64,000 bases of DNA from Psychrobacter urativorans (GTDB taxonomy: Bacteria > Pseudomonadota > Gammaproteobacteria > Pseudomonadales > Moraxellaceae). The notes below the pieces were generated by a model that saw only the letters and a program-made list of their open reading frames with translations, did not search any database and had not been told where the DNA came from. Below are positions 1-9,662 of the stretch, piece by piece. Made by a program: the position numbers and the translations under genes. The stretch spans positions 1-64,000 of the forward strand of contig NZ_CAJHBR010000018.1 in the NCBI RefSeq assembly GCF_904846695.1, read 5' to 3'. Within the stretch, counting starts at the first letter, position 1, and every line of letters starts with the position of its first letter.

Positions 1-126
1 TGAACCCTATTGAGAAAAAATGGGCTCAAGTGAAGTTTCTACGCCAAGGGTGGATGGAAAATGACTTATCCAAATTATTTTATGATGTTTGTCCTAGCTA
101 TAACATTTTTGTTTTGAACTGACTAT
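1..126 (+). mobile_element. 3' end of an IS630-type insertion sequence (partial, cut by window edge)
   Basis: Codons from base 3 to the TGA at 120-122 read as the last 39 residues of a transposase. They begin NPIEKKWAQVK, the motif around the final catalytic Glu of IS630-family DDE transposases, and end in FVLN. The element appears to stop right after the stop codon at GAACTGACTATA, since the reading frame of a methyltransferase resumes immediately downstream. IS630 elements duplicate a TA dinucleotide, which fits the TATA here. The same 12 bases end the 146-bp miniature elements at 17861 and 48749. The rest of the IS lies outside the window, so its length and activity cannot be judged. Confidence 0.75.
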
Positions 127-600
127 ATATCTCTGTATGGAGAGATTGATATAACGCAAGAAATGCCAGGACTAGGATGCGGATTTCAATTTTGTAAGTT
201 GTCTAATGAACCATTATTCAATTCTGATGGTCGAATTCGTTCTGATGTCACTTTTGAGCAGTTATCAGAATTTGTCTGGTTTATAGAAACCGGAACTGGC
301 TTAAATCAATCTAATTTACAATCTATAGATAAGAAAAAAAGTAGTACACATTATCTAGGACAGTATAAAGATCGAGCAATATTTTTGCTTTATAACGAAA
401 TTCTAAAGGATAAATCTGACACTGGCGGTAATGTCCTCAACAGTAGGACTCTTGAACTATTAGAAGAGGCTTCACCAGACTTTAAAAGACAAAAAGTTAT
501 TTACGGTGCTCGCACACGATTTGATAAAACAAAACTAGCCAGACTCAATATTACTTTTCACCAACTCCCTTACGAATTGGCGGTTAAAACATGGTTCTAA
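127..600 (+). pseudogene. C-terminal fragment of a type III-like DNA adenine methyltransferase (Mod), cut by the IS
   Basis: The open frame runs from about base 118 to the TAA at 600; the first ATG in it is at 163. The roughly 155 residues contain GLGCGFQF...PLFNSDGRI near the start and KVIYGARTRFD...HQLPYELAVK at the end. From memory, these are typical of the C-terminal region of adenine methyltransferases paired with DEAH-type Res helicases. No catalytic motif (DPPY, FxGxG) is present, so this is only the tail, with the front separated by the insertion sequence. The stop overlaps the ATG of the downstream helicase-nuclease gene by 10 bases, the translational coupling expected of a mod-res operon. 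Whether the 5' half still lies upstream of the IS cannot be seen. Confidence 0.7.
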
Positions 601-3239
601 ATAATAAATCACTAAAAAACTATCAGGAAATCTTACTTGAGGACTATTCAAGTTATTTATCTCGCTGTAGAGAACTAAGAGATCCCGCTGCTGCTTTTGC
701 AGAATCTACCAAACTGATGACTTCAGGTTTAGCTCAACCTTACTATCCATTACCAGAGATGGATCATGTTCCTTATGTCTGTCTTCGAGTACCTACAGGT
801 GGTGGGAAAACTCGTATTGCAGGACAATCTATTAAATGTGTTAACGATGCGTTCTTAGCTACAGAGCATTCGTTAGTACTCTGGCTAGTTCCCTCAGATC
901 CTATACGTGAACAGACGCTATATGCGCTTAAAACCGAGGGAGAGTTACTTCATCAGGATATGCGTGACCTCTTTGGTGCGGTTAACGTATTAGATATCAA
1001 TGAAGCACTGTATATGCAGCCTGCTACGCTGAATACTGGCAATACTATCGTTGTCGCTACCATGCAAAGCTTTAAGCGTGATACAGCGGACGGCTTACGA
1101 GTTTATCGTCAGAATGGTGCACTTATGCCACATTTTGAAGGTGCAAGTACCGAACAAAAAGGTGAGCATTCGTTAGTAGACGTTATTCGCTTGAGACGAC
1201 CCTTCGTCATTGTGGACGAAGCGCATAATCAAGGTACTCAATTAGCATCTGATACTCTTAAACGCTTTAATCCTAGCTGTATTTTAGAGCTTACCGCCAC
1301 ACCAGATAGATCTCATCAGCCCTCTAATGTATTACGTAGCATTTCTGCCGCTACTCTACAGTCAGAGGATATGTTGAAGCTGCCCTTAGAGTTAGCTATT
1401 CATCCAGAGTGGCGCGTTTCATTGACAGAAGCGATCGCTCGGTTACGTCAGCTAGAAAAACATGCTGAACAAGAGAAACAACTTACTGGAGAAATAATAG
1501 ATCCAGTAGTGATGCTAATTCAGGCCGAACGAACTGCTAAAGAAAAAGAAACATTTACGCCAGACAAAGTAAAAAAGCACTTAATTGATGACTTTAATAT
1601 TCCCGAAGAATCAATAGCTATCGCAACTGGCGCTGTTGATGAATTAACAGGTAAAAGGCTAGGCGACCCTGACTATCCGCAGTTTATTATTACCGTTGAT
1701 AAACTACGTGAAGGCTGGGACTGTCCGAATGCATACGTTTTATTTTCTTTTAGAAACACAACTTCTGCTACAGCTGTAGAGCAGGTACTCGGTCGTATAT
1801 TACGTATGCCTCACGTTGTACGAAAAAACACAGAAGCACTTAATCGTAGTTATGCTTATGTTGTTTCAAATGAGCTTGCTAGTACCGTTCAGAATTTAAA
1901 AGATGGTTTAGTTCAAAGTGGTTTTGAGCGTTTAGAAGCGAAAGACCTAATAGTCGCTCGTGGCGAAGAAACTAGTGGAGATTTATTTTCGCAACCTACC
2001 GATTTGATTATTCCACTACCTGAGCATGATGGGTTTTTGTCTCTTCCTGATGAAGACTCAGTTTTAGCGTTACCAAAATCTTTGCGTGATAAAATTGAAA
2101 TTTCACCAGAAACCTCTACATTGACCGTAAAACAGGGAGCGACTTCTAAACAAATTCAGCAGATATCAGAAACTTTTAAACGACCCGAAGTAGCAAAATC
2201 GGTAAAGGAACAACTTAATACTGCACTTGCAATTCAAGCAGCACCACCCACGCAAGAATTAACGCCTGCAGAAAAAGGAGTCTCGGCTAAAATACCTTTA
2301 CTTAGTTATACTCAATTTAGTTTTTTTGATATTTTTGATGAAACTCCGTTATTAGATGCTGACTGGGAGATTTCAGATTTTGATTACAAGCTAACAGATG
2401 GTGAATTTTCTCCAGACATAGAGACTATGCGCCGCGCTTCATTAAGTATTTCTCAATTAGAAAAAGTAGAGTGTGATATTTATGATCAAATGGATAGCCA
2501 ACTAGCGATTTTTGGTAAAGAGGAAGGCTGGCAAGTAACAGATCTCGTATATTGGCTAGATAGAAATCTATATTTTCCGTATTCAGAACGTGATGTAAAA
2601 GTTGCTTGGTTGAATGCTGCCGTTTCTTACTTAATGAATGAAAAGAATTTCACATTAGATGAATTAGCTTACCGTAAGTTTCGTTTACGAGGTGCATTAC
2701 AACGGAAAATGGCTGCGGGACTAGTAGAAGTGAAACAGCGTGTTTTCGACGACTTATTTTCAGATGAAGATAAATTTGAAGTTAGAAACGAGCATGCTAT
2801 TACTTTTGAGCAAGGTCGATATGGCTATGACAGTGTTTATAATGGTTTGATTCCTTTGAAAAATCACTTTTTTAAAGTTATTGGTAATTTAAAAGATAAA
2901 GGAGAGGAGTTTGAGTGCGCCGAATACATTGCACATCAAATGCAAGGAGTGGAATGGTGGGTACGGAATGTAGAGAAGAAACCTACGTCTTTTTGGTTGC
3001 AGACAGCCTCTGATAAATTCTATCCTGACTTCGTTGTTAAGCTTAAAAGCGGTGTAATTTTAGCTATTGAATATAAAGGAAAAGATCGCTCTGTAGAGAT
3101 TGGTAATCGAGATAGTATAGAGAAAAAGCGAATCGGTGACTTATGGGCAAAAAGAAGTAATGGAGCTTGCGGTTTTGTATGGGTAGAAAATAAAAACTGG
3201 CAAACATTAAAAGATGCTGCGGTGCAATACGGTTCTTAA
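591..3239 (+). CDS. Type III restriction enzyme Res-like DEAD/DEAH helicase-nuclease
   Basis: An intact 882-residue protein with the layout of a Res subunit. Walker A PTGGGKT lies at residues 68-74, DEAH begins at about residue 209, ATPD follows, and a helicase C-terminal domain contains EGWDCPNAYVLFSFRN and EQVLGRILRMP. Near the C-terminus is a PD-(D/E)xK nuclease: PDF with D813, then EYKG with E827 and K829. In type III systems Res needs Mod for target recognition, so with the neighbouring mod gene cut this protein may be silent or may work with another methyltransferase. It starts inside the end of mod with a 10-base overlap and no separate promoter, so transcription may now depend on the IS. 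No frameshift is visible. Confidence 0.85.
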   Translation: MVLNNKSLKNYQEILLEDYSSYLSRCRELRDPAAAFAESTKLMTSGLAQPYYPLPEMDHVPYVCLRVPTGGGKTRIAGQSIKCVNDAFLATEHSLVLWLVPSDPIREQTLYALKTEGELLHQDMRDLFGAVNVLDINEALYMQPATLNTGNTIVVATMQSFKRDTADGLRVYRQNGALMPHFEGASTEQKGEHSLVDVIRLRRPFVIVDEAHNQGTQLASDTLKRFNPSCILELTATPDRSHQPSNVLRSISAATLQSEDMLKLPLELAIHPEWRVSLTEAIARLRQLEKHAEQEKQLTGEIIDPVVMLIQAERTAKEKETFTPDKVKKHLIDDFNIPEESIAIATGAVDELTGKRLGDPDYPQFIITVDKLREGWDCPNAYVLFSFRNTTSATAVEQVLGRILRMPHVVRKNTEALNRSYAYVVSNELASTVQNLKDGLVQSGFERLEAKDLIVARGEETSGDLFSQPTDLIIPLPEHDGFLSLPDEDSVLALPKSLRDKIEISPETSTLTVKQGATSKQIQQISETFKRPEVAKSVKEQLNTALAIQAAPPTQELTPAEKGVSAKIPLLSYTQFSFFDIFDETPLLDADWEISDFDYKLTDGEFSPDIETMRRASLSISQLEKVECDIYDQMDSQLAIFGKEEGWQVTDLVYWLDRNLYFPYSERDVKVAWLNAAVSYLMNEKNFTLDELAYRKFRLRGALQRKMAAGLVEVKQRVFDDLFSDEDKFEVRNEHAITFEQGRYGYDSVYNGLIPLKNHFFKVIGNLKDKGEEFECAEYIAHQMQGVEWWVRNVEKKPTSFWLQTASDKFYPDFVVKLKSGVILAIEYKGKDRSVEIGNRDSIEKKRIGDLWAKRSNGACGFVWVENKNWQTLKDAAVQYGS

Positions 3240-3547
3240 TAAGACGTTTATTATACTAGGTAAGGTATTTTCACAGGTCACTGGGTTTTGATAACCGCTT
3301 AATCTACGACCTGTAGAGCGTTTTAGCCTCGATTGCAGCGGTTATTCTTGTTTAACTACTATATTGCAGCGACTTGGCCCTTTTAGAAAATCATAGATTT
3401 TCTCTTGCGTCCGACCCAGTGTCTCTCAGACACTCGCTATTACCCTCCTCATATCGCGGTAGCAGAAACAAGGCGGGCTTTAGTCGCCGCTCTAGTGGGC
3501 AGACAAGATAATAGCGAAAAGCGAGATTAGCTCCAGAAATTTTAAAC
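3240..3547. other. Structured intergenic segment with nested inverted repeats
   Basis: No plausible protein gene. The segment holds several perfect inverted repeats: ACAGGTC (3273-3279) with GACCTGT (3308-3314); ATAACCGCT (3291-3299) with AGCGGTTAT (3337-3345); AGAAAATC/GATTTTCT (3385-3403, 3-base loop); AGTGTCT/AGACACT (3418-3434, 3-base loop); and GCGACT (3369-3374) with AGTCGC (3482-3487), enclosing the last two hairpins. The flanking genes converge on it. It could be a structured RNA or a degenerate repeat element. I recognise no RNA family. Confidence 0.4.
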
Positions 3548-3577
3548 CAAAAAAAACACTCAACCAAGTTGAGTGTC
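3548..3577 (-). terminator. Rho-independent terminator of the flavin oxidoreductase gene
   Basis: Stem ACACTCAAC (3556-3564) pairs with GTTGAGTGT (3568-3576) around a three-base loop. The A-run at 3549-3556 gives a T-run on the minus strand, about 40 bases past the stop of the minus-strand gene. The hairpin is almost the same as the one after guaA at 5381. Confidence 0.85.
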
Positions 3578-3615
3578 CTCGCAAAACAGCAAAGCTAATT
3601 AAATAAGCCAAACCA

Positions 3616-5052
3616 TTACTCTTCGATTTTCTTGTCTTCTACTCGTAGGTTTCTACAGATGCGTTGAGCCGCCATGCCCAAAGCTTCGGTAAACGTCGGA
3701 AAGGCCAATTCTAAATTAGCGATCTCATTAACGGTCATTTTAGTCGCCAAACAAGTGGCCGCGACCTGAATCACCTCAGCAGAGTAAGAACCGAGAACAT
3801 GCGCGCCTAGTAGCTGTTGCGTCTGTTTATCAATGATAATCTTACAGAAGCCATCGGTACGCCCATCCATAACCGCACGAGGTAGATTTTCATAATCGAT
3901 AATCTCAACGATGCACTCATGCTCTTCTTCTGCTTGGGCTTGCGTCATACCTACCGATGCGTATTCTGGCTCAGTAAGACTACCCGTTGCAATAGCTCGT
4001 GGAGCGTATTTCTCAGCGGTATCAGATAAAGCATTTTGCGTGGCAACTCGAGCTTGATGGGCGGCACTTTGGACGAACATACTGACGCCGTTCGCATCTC
4101 CGGCGACGTACACGCCCTCTACGTTAGTCTGCAAATAGTCATCAACTTCGATGTAAGGGCCGTTCACTTTAATATCAGTGGCCTTTAGATTTAGCCCATC
4201 CAAGTCAGCTGGCCAACCCACCATCAAGAACACCGCATCGGTCATCAGTGAGTCTACTTGCCCAACATGCTTATAGGTCACTTTTAACTGACCGTTTTCC
4301 TTGGAGATTGACTCACACCCAGTACTGGTTAGAACATTCATACCCCGTGATTTAAAGGCCTCCTCAAGCTTACGCGATATATCAGCGTCGCTCGGCGGGC
4401 TCAAGCGGTCAGCAAACTCAATGATATCGACCTGCGCGCCAAAATCAATGAGGATGGAGGCAAGCTGGCAACCCGTTGCAGAGCCACCGACTACCGTTAC
4501 CCTCTCTGGCAGTTCAGTCATTGACCATAAGTCATGAAACGACAGTGCTAACTCATTGCCCGGAATAGACAGCTTTTTGGGTTTGCCACCGACGGTCAAA
4601 ATGATTTTGTCGGCACTAAACTGGCATCCGTCAGCAATCTCTAAAGTGTTGTTATTGACAAAATGTGCTGAACCCACCTCATCTATTACCTCAATGCCCT
4701 GATACTCAACAATCTTGGTCAGATGCCATACCTGATTAGCATGAGCGGCAACCCGATTAGCATTGTCGATGGCGGCTTTAAAATCGACGGATGGCGCATC
4801 GCCTTGTAGTCCAAACTGAGAGTACAGCGCCGTATCCGTGCGCAGACGTGCTGCTCGAGCTAGCGTTCGAACAGGCGCTGGGCCTTCATTAAACGCAGTA
4901 CCACCGAGTTTATTGGCTTCAAGCAGGGTTACTTTTGCGCCAAGTTCATGCGCTCGCAATGCTGCTTGTACCCCTGCTGGGCCGCCACCGACTACGAGGA
5001 CTGTTTTCTTATTCTCTGACTCGTTACTCTCTAAATAGTTATCTTGTTTCAT
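3616..5052 (-). CDS. FAD/NAD-dependent oxidoreductase of the dihydrolipoamide dehydrogenase fold, without the active-site cysteines
   Basis: A 478-residue protein with an N-terminal FAD-binding GGGPAGVQA motif (residues 22-30), a second Rossmann motif VVGGSATGCQLAS for NAD(P)H, the FAD motif VYVAGDANG and a C-terminal dimerisation domain. Overall it resembles dihydrolipoamide dehydrogenase and mercuric reductase. In those enzymes a redox-active cysteine pair lies in GGTCxNxGCxP. Here the segment reads GGTAFNEGPAP, so the two positions are Ala53 and Pro58. The His of the usual C-terminal HPT motif is replaced too (AFPTFTE). It therefore cannot use disulfide chemistry and may act as a direct NAD(P)H:acceptor oxidoreductase or transhydrogenase-like enzyme. 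It is transcribed alone toward the terminator at 3548; substrate unknown. Confidence 0.8.
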   Translation of the reverse strand: MKQDNYLESNESENKKTVLVVGGGPAGVQAALRAHELGAKVTLLEANKLGGTAFNEGPAPVRTLARAARLRTDTALYSQFGLQGDAPSVDFKAAIDNANRVAAHANQVWHLTKIVEYQGIEVIDEVGSAHFVNNNTLEIADGCQFSADKIILTVGGKPKKLSIPGNELALSFHDLWSMTELPERVTVVGGSATGCQLASILIDFGAQVDIIEFADRLSPPSDADISRKLEEAFKSRGMNVLTSTGCESISKENGQLKVTYKHVGQVDSLMTDAVFLMVGWPADLDGLNLKATDIKVNGPYIEVDDYLQTNVEGVYVAGDANGVSMFVQSAAHQARVATQNALSDTAEKYAPRAIATGSLTEPEYASVGMTQAQAEEEHECIVEIIDYENLPRAVMDGRTDGFCKIIIDKQTQQLLGAHVLGSYSAEVIQVAATCLATKMTVNEIANLELAFPTFTEALGMAAQRICRNLRVEDKKIEE

Positions 5053-5371
5053 ATTTTTTCCAATTTAAGCTATAACTTAAGGTCTGTTTGATCTGTCACA
5101 CTGAGTGCTGCTGATAGCTACTGATAGCTACTGATCTATAAAAGCTGTGCTCTAGTGTCAGTGCAGATCGTCAGTAATTAAGTAAAACACACAATAATGC
5201 TGACTATTGCGCCCTTTGTGACCTTTTCTGTTAGCGTATGTTCGATATGATAGGTTACGGTAACTCAGCTAAACCTAGTTTTAAGATAGTATTAACACCA
5301 TAGGCTTTAGTCGCATTTAATAAACACACAATATGATGGCGAAGAGCTAAATTGGCTATAGAAATTTTAAG
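5053..5371. other. Intergenic region upstream of the oxidoreductase gene
   Basis: No gene seen. It holds a short tandem repeat (CTGATAGCTA, two full copies from 5111) and AT-rich sequence that presumably carries the promoter of the leftward oxidoreductase gene. No further motif is recognised. Confidence 0.4.
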
Positions 5372-5406
5372 AAAAAAAAACACCCAACCAAGTTGAGTGC
5401 TTTTTT
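5372..5406 (-). terminator. Terminator after guaA, possibly bidirectional
   Basis: Stem CACCCAAC (5381-5388) pairs with GTTGAGTG (5392-5399) including one G-T pair. A run of nine A lies on its left and a run of T on its right, so it can end transcription on both strands. It sits about 27 bases past the guaA stop. Confidence 0.85.
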
Positions 5407-5432
5407 ATTTTAGCTAAAGGCTAGGTAGAGAA

Positions 5433-7040
5433 TTATTCCCACTCAATAGTAGCCGGCGGCTTGCTAGACACATCATAAGTCACCCGTGATACTTCAGCGA
5501 TCTCATTCATAATGCGATTCGATACGGTTTCGATCAAATCATAGGGCAAATGGGCAAAGCGCGCAGTCATAAAGTCTACGGTCTCAACCGCACGTAGGGC
5601 GATAACCCACGCATAACGGCGGCCATCGCCAACCACGCCGACAGATTTGATCGGTTGGAATACCGCAAAGGCTTGCGCCGTCTTCGCATACCAGCCTGAT
5701 TTTTCTAACTCATCCATAAAGATCGCATCAGCTGCACGCAGGATATCAGCGAACTCTTTGGTTACTTCACCTAAGATACGTACGCCTAAACCTGGTCCTG
5801 GGAACGGATGACGGTTGATCATCTTCGCTGGTAAACCTAAAGTCAGACCCAATTTACGGACTTCATCTTTAAACAAATCACGTAACGGCTCAACCAATTC
5901 AAAGGCCAAATCATCTGGCAGACCACCCACATTATGATGGCTCTTAATCACGTGAGCTTTACCTTGATGCGACTTAGCTGATTCAATAACGTCGGGATAA
6001 ATAGTGCCTTGCGCTAAGAATTCGATGACTTTACCATCGCTTTGCTCGCTGATTTCGCGCGCGCTATTGGCAAATACATCGATAAAGGTTTTACCGATAA
6101 TCTTACGCTTAGCTTCTGGGTCAGACTCGCCAGCCAATGCCGTTAAGAATAACTCTTCAGCATCCACACGAATCACTTTTACGCCCATGTTTTCGGCGAA
6201 TACTTGCATCACTTGATCGCCTTCATGCAGACGTAACAAGCCAGTATCGACGAACACACAAGTTAGCTGATCGCCGATGGCCTTATGCAACAATGCGGCG
6301 ACGACTGAACTGTCTACCCCACCTGAAAGACCGAGCAACACTTGCTTGTCACCGATTTGCTTTTTCAGCTGCTCAATACGCATATCGATGATGTTATCAG
6401 CCGTCCAGCTACCCGCGCAGCCGCAAATTTCATGAACAAAACGACCTAATAAAGCTTGGCCTTGCGCAGTATGAGTGACTTCTGGATGGAACTGTAAACC
6501 ATAATAATCGCGAGTATCATCAGCCATAATCGCTATCGGACAGCTTGGCGTGCTAGCAACGATATTGAAGCCTTGTGGCAAATCGATGACTTTATCGCCA
6601 TGGCTCATCCATACATTTAGCTTGCCAGCTGTGTCTTCGATGCCGTCTGTAAGCTTGGAAGTGCTATCAATATTGATCGTCGATGCGCCAAACTCGTGGA
6701 TGTCGCTAGCGTGAACTTTACCACCGAAGCGCTCTGCCATCGCTTGCATGCCGTAGCAAATACCTAATACTGGTACGCCTAACTCAAACACCGCCTCATT
6801 GATACGTGGGCTATTGTCAGCATGAACACTCTCAGGGCCACCTGACAAGATGACACCTTTGGCACCAAAGTCGATGATACGCTGAGTATCGATATCATAA
6901 GGGAACATCTCACAGAATACGCCTGAATCACGTACACGGCGGGCGATAAGCTGGCTGTATTGCGAGCCAAAATCAAGGATTAGGATGCGATCTTCTTTAA
7001 TGGTAGGTGTGGCAGCATTAGGCGTAGTGGCAGTGGTCAT
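5433..7040 (-). CDS. guaA: GMP synthase (glutamine-hydrolysing)
   Basis: Makes GMP from XMP, ATP and glutamine, the last step of guanine nucleotide synthesis, in the cytosol. The 535 residues hold a class I glutamine amidotransferase domain ([20 protein letters not shown] near the start, catalytic Cys in [10 protein letters not shown], His-Glu in LQFHPEVTH), an ATP-pyrophosphatase domain with the P-loop [15 protein letters not shown], and the C-terminal dimerisation domain ending PPATIEWE, the usual GuaA end. Length is a little above the common 525 because of about 12 extra Thr/Ala-rich N-terminal residues. guaB is not adjacent, so guaA is probably transcribed alone from the gap shared with the divergent adhesin gene. 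Confidence 0.97.
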   Translation of the reverse strand: MTTATTPNAATPTIKEDRILILDFGSQYSQLIARRVRDSGVFCEMFPYDIDTQRIIDFGAKGVILSGGPESVHADNSPRINEAVFELGVPVLGICYGMQAMAERFGGKVHASDIHEFGASTINIDSTSKLTDGIEDTAGKLNVWMSHGDKVIDLPQGFNIVASTPSCPIAIMADDTRDYYGLQFHPEVTHTAQGQALLGRFVHEICGCAGSWTADNIIDMRIEQLKKQIGDKQVLLGLSGGVDSSVVAALLHKAIGDQLTCVFVDTGLLRLHEGDQVMQVFAENMGVKVIRVDAEELFLTALAGESDPEAKRKIIGKTFIDVFANSAREISEQSDGKVIEFLAQGTIYPDVIESAKSHQGKAHVIKSHHNVGGLPDDLAFELVEPLRDLFKDEVRKLGLTLGLPAKMINRHPFPGPGLGVRILGEVTKEFADILRAADAIFMDELEKSGWYAKTAQAFAVFQPIKSVGVVGDGRRYAWVIALRAVETVDFMTARFAHLPYDLIETVSNRIMNEIAEVSRVTYDVSSKPPATIEWE

Positions 7041-7415
7041 AAATAGATGTCCATCAATAGATAAAATTGGTGGCCTATTTTAACAAGTTTCGGGGTAGTA
7101 ATGGCGGTTGGTATGATAATTAATAATGACTATTTTTATTATTGTTTTAATTATACCTTTCATGGTTACTTAGAAATAAAGGCTTTGAACAATAACCGCT
7201 TGTAGTAAATAACTTTTAGCTATTGATTTAAATGTAATTTTTGCAAATAGTAGTAAAATAATAGTCGAATCTAACTACACAATAGTGCTAAAGTGTTAAG
7301 GCAAGTTTAACAGTACCAGCTGACCATTATGCTGTTACTTCAAGTGCTCTGACCTCTATCAGCCTTTAGCCGAATCGACTAAAGTGCCTAATACCTTTAA
7401 AAAGGATGAACGATA
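7041..7415. other. Divergent promoter region between guaA and the autotransporter gene
   Basis: AT-rich non-coding stretch of about 375 bases between two genes that point away from each other, so both promoters must lie here. The rightward gene has a clear ribosome binding site (AAAGGATGAACGATA before the ATG at 7416). No terminator or repeat of note. Confidence 0.4.
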
Positions 7416-9485
7416 ATGAAAATGGAATTTCTATCAGGCTCAGCACTCAAAATCAGCGCACTTTCACTAGCAATCGCTGCCATTTCTTTTAGCAGCTCCA
7501 CCGTGATGGCAGCTGAGTGTCAACTGGCAAGTGGCGATTCAGGGGGAGCAACCAGCTTTGGAACAGATGCTTTGGCTTGTGGTCCGAACACTAGCGCCTT
7601 TGCTGATAACGCCACTGCAGTAGGTCAAAACTCCTTTGCGGCGGCTGAAAATGCCTTGGCGATAGGTAATACTGCTTTTGCCTCTTTCGAAAACTCTATT
7701 TCGATTGGCGCTAACTCACAGGCTGATGGTATTGACGCTGTGGCACTTGGTGGCGGTGTATCTGAAAACGGTTCGCGTGCAGGTGCGCAGGCTTTAGGTA
7801 ATTCGACCACGGCAATTGGTGGCGAGAGTCTAGCGAACACTCCAGGAGCAACCGCTTTGGGCTGGCAGGCTCAGGCTTCTGGCGCTATGGCTACGGCAGT
7901 TGGTCATCAAACTACTGCATCAGGTGCTCAAAGTTTTGCTGGTGCTGAAGATGCTGTTGCTTCAGGTACTAACGCTGTTGCGATTGGTAATACTGCCGTT
8001 GCTTCAGGAGAGGATGGCGTGGCTATAGGAGGAGACCGAAGTGGTGCACGTAAAACTACCGCCTCTGGCACATCTTCAACTGCTATCGGTGCGCAAGCCC
8101 AAGCCACTCAAGCAGGTGCGACTGCCGTAGGTTGGCAGTCAACTGCCAGTGCTGAGCGAGCACAAGCTTTTGGTCATTTAGCCAATGCTAGTGGTGTACG
8201 ATCTACCGCTGTAGGGGAAGCGGCAGTTGCATCGGGTGAAAATGCAGTCGCCATCGGTAACCAAGCAGATTCTGGCTCTTTCGCCGATAATACTGTGGCA
8301 ATTGGTAACAAAGCTACTACTGGTTTTGGCGCTAGTGGAGCGGTTTCTGTTGGCAGTATGTCAAGCGCTTCAGGTCAGCAATCAACTGCTATAGGTGAAA
8401 ACGCTAAAGCATCAGCTGGTAGCTCAGTTGCTTTAGGAGCTGAATCAAGCGCATCAAATATTTTTGCAACAGCAACAGGTGTTTCATCTCAAGCTTCTAA
8501 CGCATTTAGCGCGGCTTATGGATCTAGATCAATCGCATCTGGCTTGGGTTCAACAGCAGTTGGTGATTCAGCAGCAGCAACTGGTGGTAGTAGTACAGCA
8601 GTCGGTAGTGTGGCGGCAGCTGGAGAAAATTCAGCAGCATTAGGCTCGCGTGCTAATGCCTCGAATGCCAATTCAATTGCTATAGGTAGCAATTCAACCG
8701 CAGCCAGCGAAAATAGCACTGCTATTGGCTTTTTAGCTAATGCAAATGGCACTGATGCATTGGCTATAGGGGATACGGCTAATGCAACAGGAAAATCAAC
8801 TACTGCAGTAGGCGGCGAATCAGTAGCAACTGGCGCAGGAACTACAGCGATTGGGTGGCAGTCAAAAGCAACGGCTGAACGCGCTCAAGCCTTTGGACAC
8901 TTGGCATCAGCAACTGGTGTACGTTCAACAGCAGTAGGGGAAGCGGCAAATGCTGGCGGTTTAAACAGTATCGCTATCGGCAACCAAGCAGCAGCTGGTA
9001 GTGATAACCAGATTGCTCTTGGTGGTGCAGGTCAACTACAAGCGAGTACCGCCTCACAAGCAGGCAGTACTAATATAGTAACTACCAATGCTAACGGCAC
9101 TTTAGGGACTAGCGTTACTGTACAGTCATTAGCGACTGCCAATCAGTTAGCCAATACTAATGCGCAAGTTGCAAACTTTGGGGCAGCTACCGCTAGTAAC
9201 ACTAGACAAATAAGTGATTTACGCAGTGAATACAACCGTCAATCAGATCGTTTAGATGAAGCCGAAGATGGGATCGCTATGGCGCTGTCGTTAGAGACTC
9301 CAGTTATTCCTTCAGGGAAGCGCTATGCTATGTCTTTCGGTACAGGTTATTATAATAGTAGCTCAGCACTGAGCACCTCGTTTGCTGGTCGACTTAGCGA
9401 TAGCATGACTATCTCAGCGGGTGCAGGAGTTGGTCTTGATACCGGGAAAGTAGGCGCACGTGGTGGCGTAACTTTTGCTTGGTAA
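7416..9485 (+). CDS. YadA-like trimeric autotransporter adhesin
   Basis: A 689-residue surface protein. Residues 1-32 form a signal peptide ending STVMA. Then comes a long array of about 14-residue YadA head repeats of the kind xAxAxGxxAxAxGxxSxAxG, which build a trimeric left-handed beta-roll. Near residue 590 is a short coiled-coil segment (TRQISDLRSEYNRQSDRLDEAEDGIA), followed by the C-terminal anchor of about 65 residues ending GARGGVTFAW, which forms the trimeric outer-membrane barrel. The stalk is very short. Two stretches of about 60 residues (bases 8110-8270 and 8836-8995) are near copies of each other, both containing ERAQAFGHLA and GVRSTAVGEAA, so the head grew by internal duplication. 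Likely role: attachment or autoaggregation; the ligand is unknown. Confidence 0.9.
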   Translation: MKMEFLSGSALKISALSLAIAAISFSSSTVMAAECQLASGDSGGATSFGTDALACGPNTSAFADNATAVGQNSFAAAENALAIGNTAFASFENSISIGANSQADGIDAVALGGGVSENGSRAGAQALGNSTTAIGGESLANTPGATALGWQAQASGAMATAVGHQTTASGAQSFAGAEDAVASGTNAVAIGNTAVASGEDGVAIGGDRSGARKTTASGTSSTAIGAQAQATQAGATAVGWQSTASAERAQAFGHLANASGVRSTAVGEAAVASGENAVAIGNQADSGSFADNTVAIGNKATTGFGASGAVSVGSMSSASGQQSTAIGENAKASAGSSVALGAESSASNIFATATGVSSQASNAFSAAYGSRSIASGLGSTAVGDSAAATGGSSTAVGSVAAAGENSAALGSRANASNANSIAIGSNSTAASENSTAIGFLANANGTDALAIGDTANATGKSTTAVGGESVATGAGTTAIGWQSKATAERAQAFGHLASATGVRSTAVGEAANAGGLNSIAIGNQAAAGSDNQIALGGAGQLQASTASQAGSTNIVTTNANGTLGTSVTVQSLATANQLANTNAQVANFGAATASNTRQISDLRSEYNRQSDRLDEAEDGIAMALSLETPVIPSGKRYAMSFGTGYYNSSSALSTSFAGRLSDSMTISAGAGVGLDTGKVGARGGVTFAW

Positions 9486-9576
9486 GTAGCTGATAGACAT
9501 CTAGTTAATCCCTAATGTTTAGGTAGATGGGGTTAACTGGATATAACTAATCTCGATAAAACTAGCCAAAATTAAT

Positions 9577-9603
9577 AAAAACCCTGCACTTGCAGGGTTT
9601 TTG
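9577..9603 (+). terminator. Terminator after the autotransporter gene
   Basis: AAAACCCTGCA pairs with TGCAGGGTTTT around a two-base loop, with A and T runs on the two sides. It lies between converging genes and may serve both. Confidence 0.9.
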
Positions 9604-9662
9604 CTAGTAGCCGAAGCAGTATTAAGTAATGGGCAATCAGTATGAAAGTCTTATCTGCCTGA

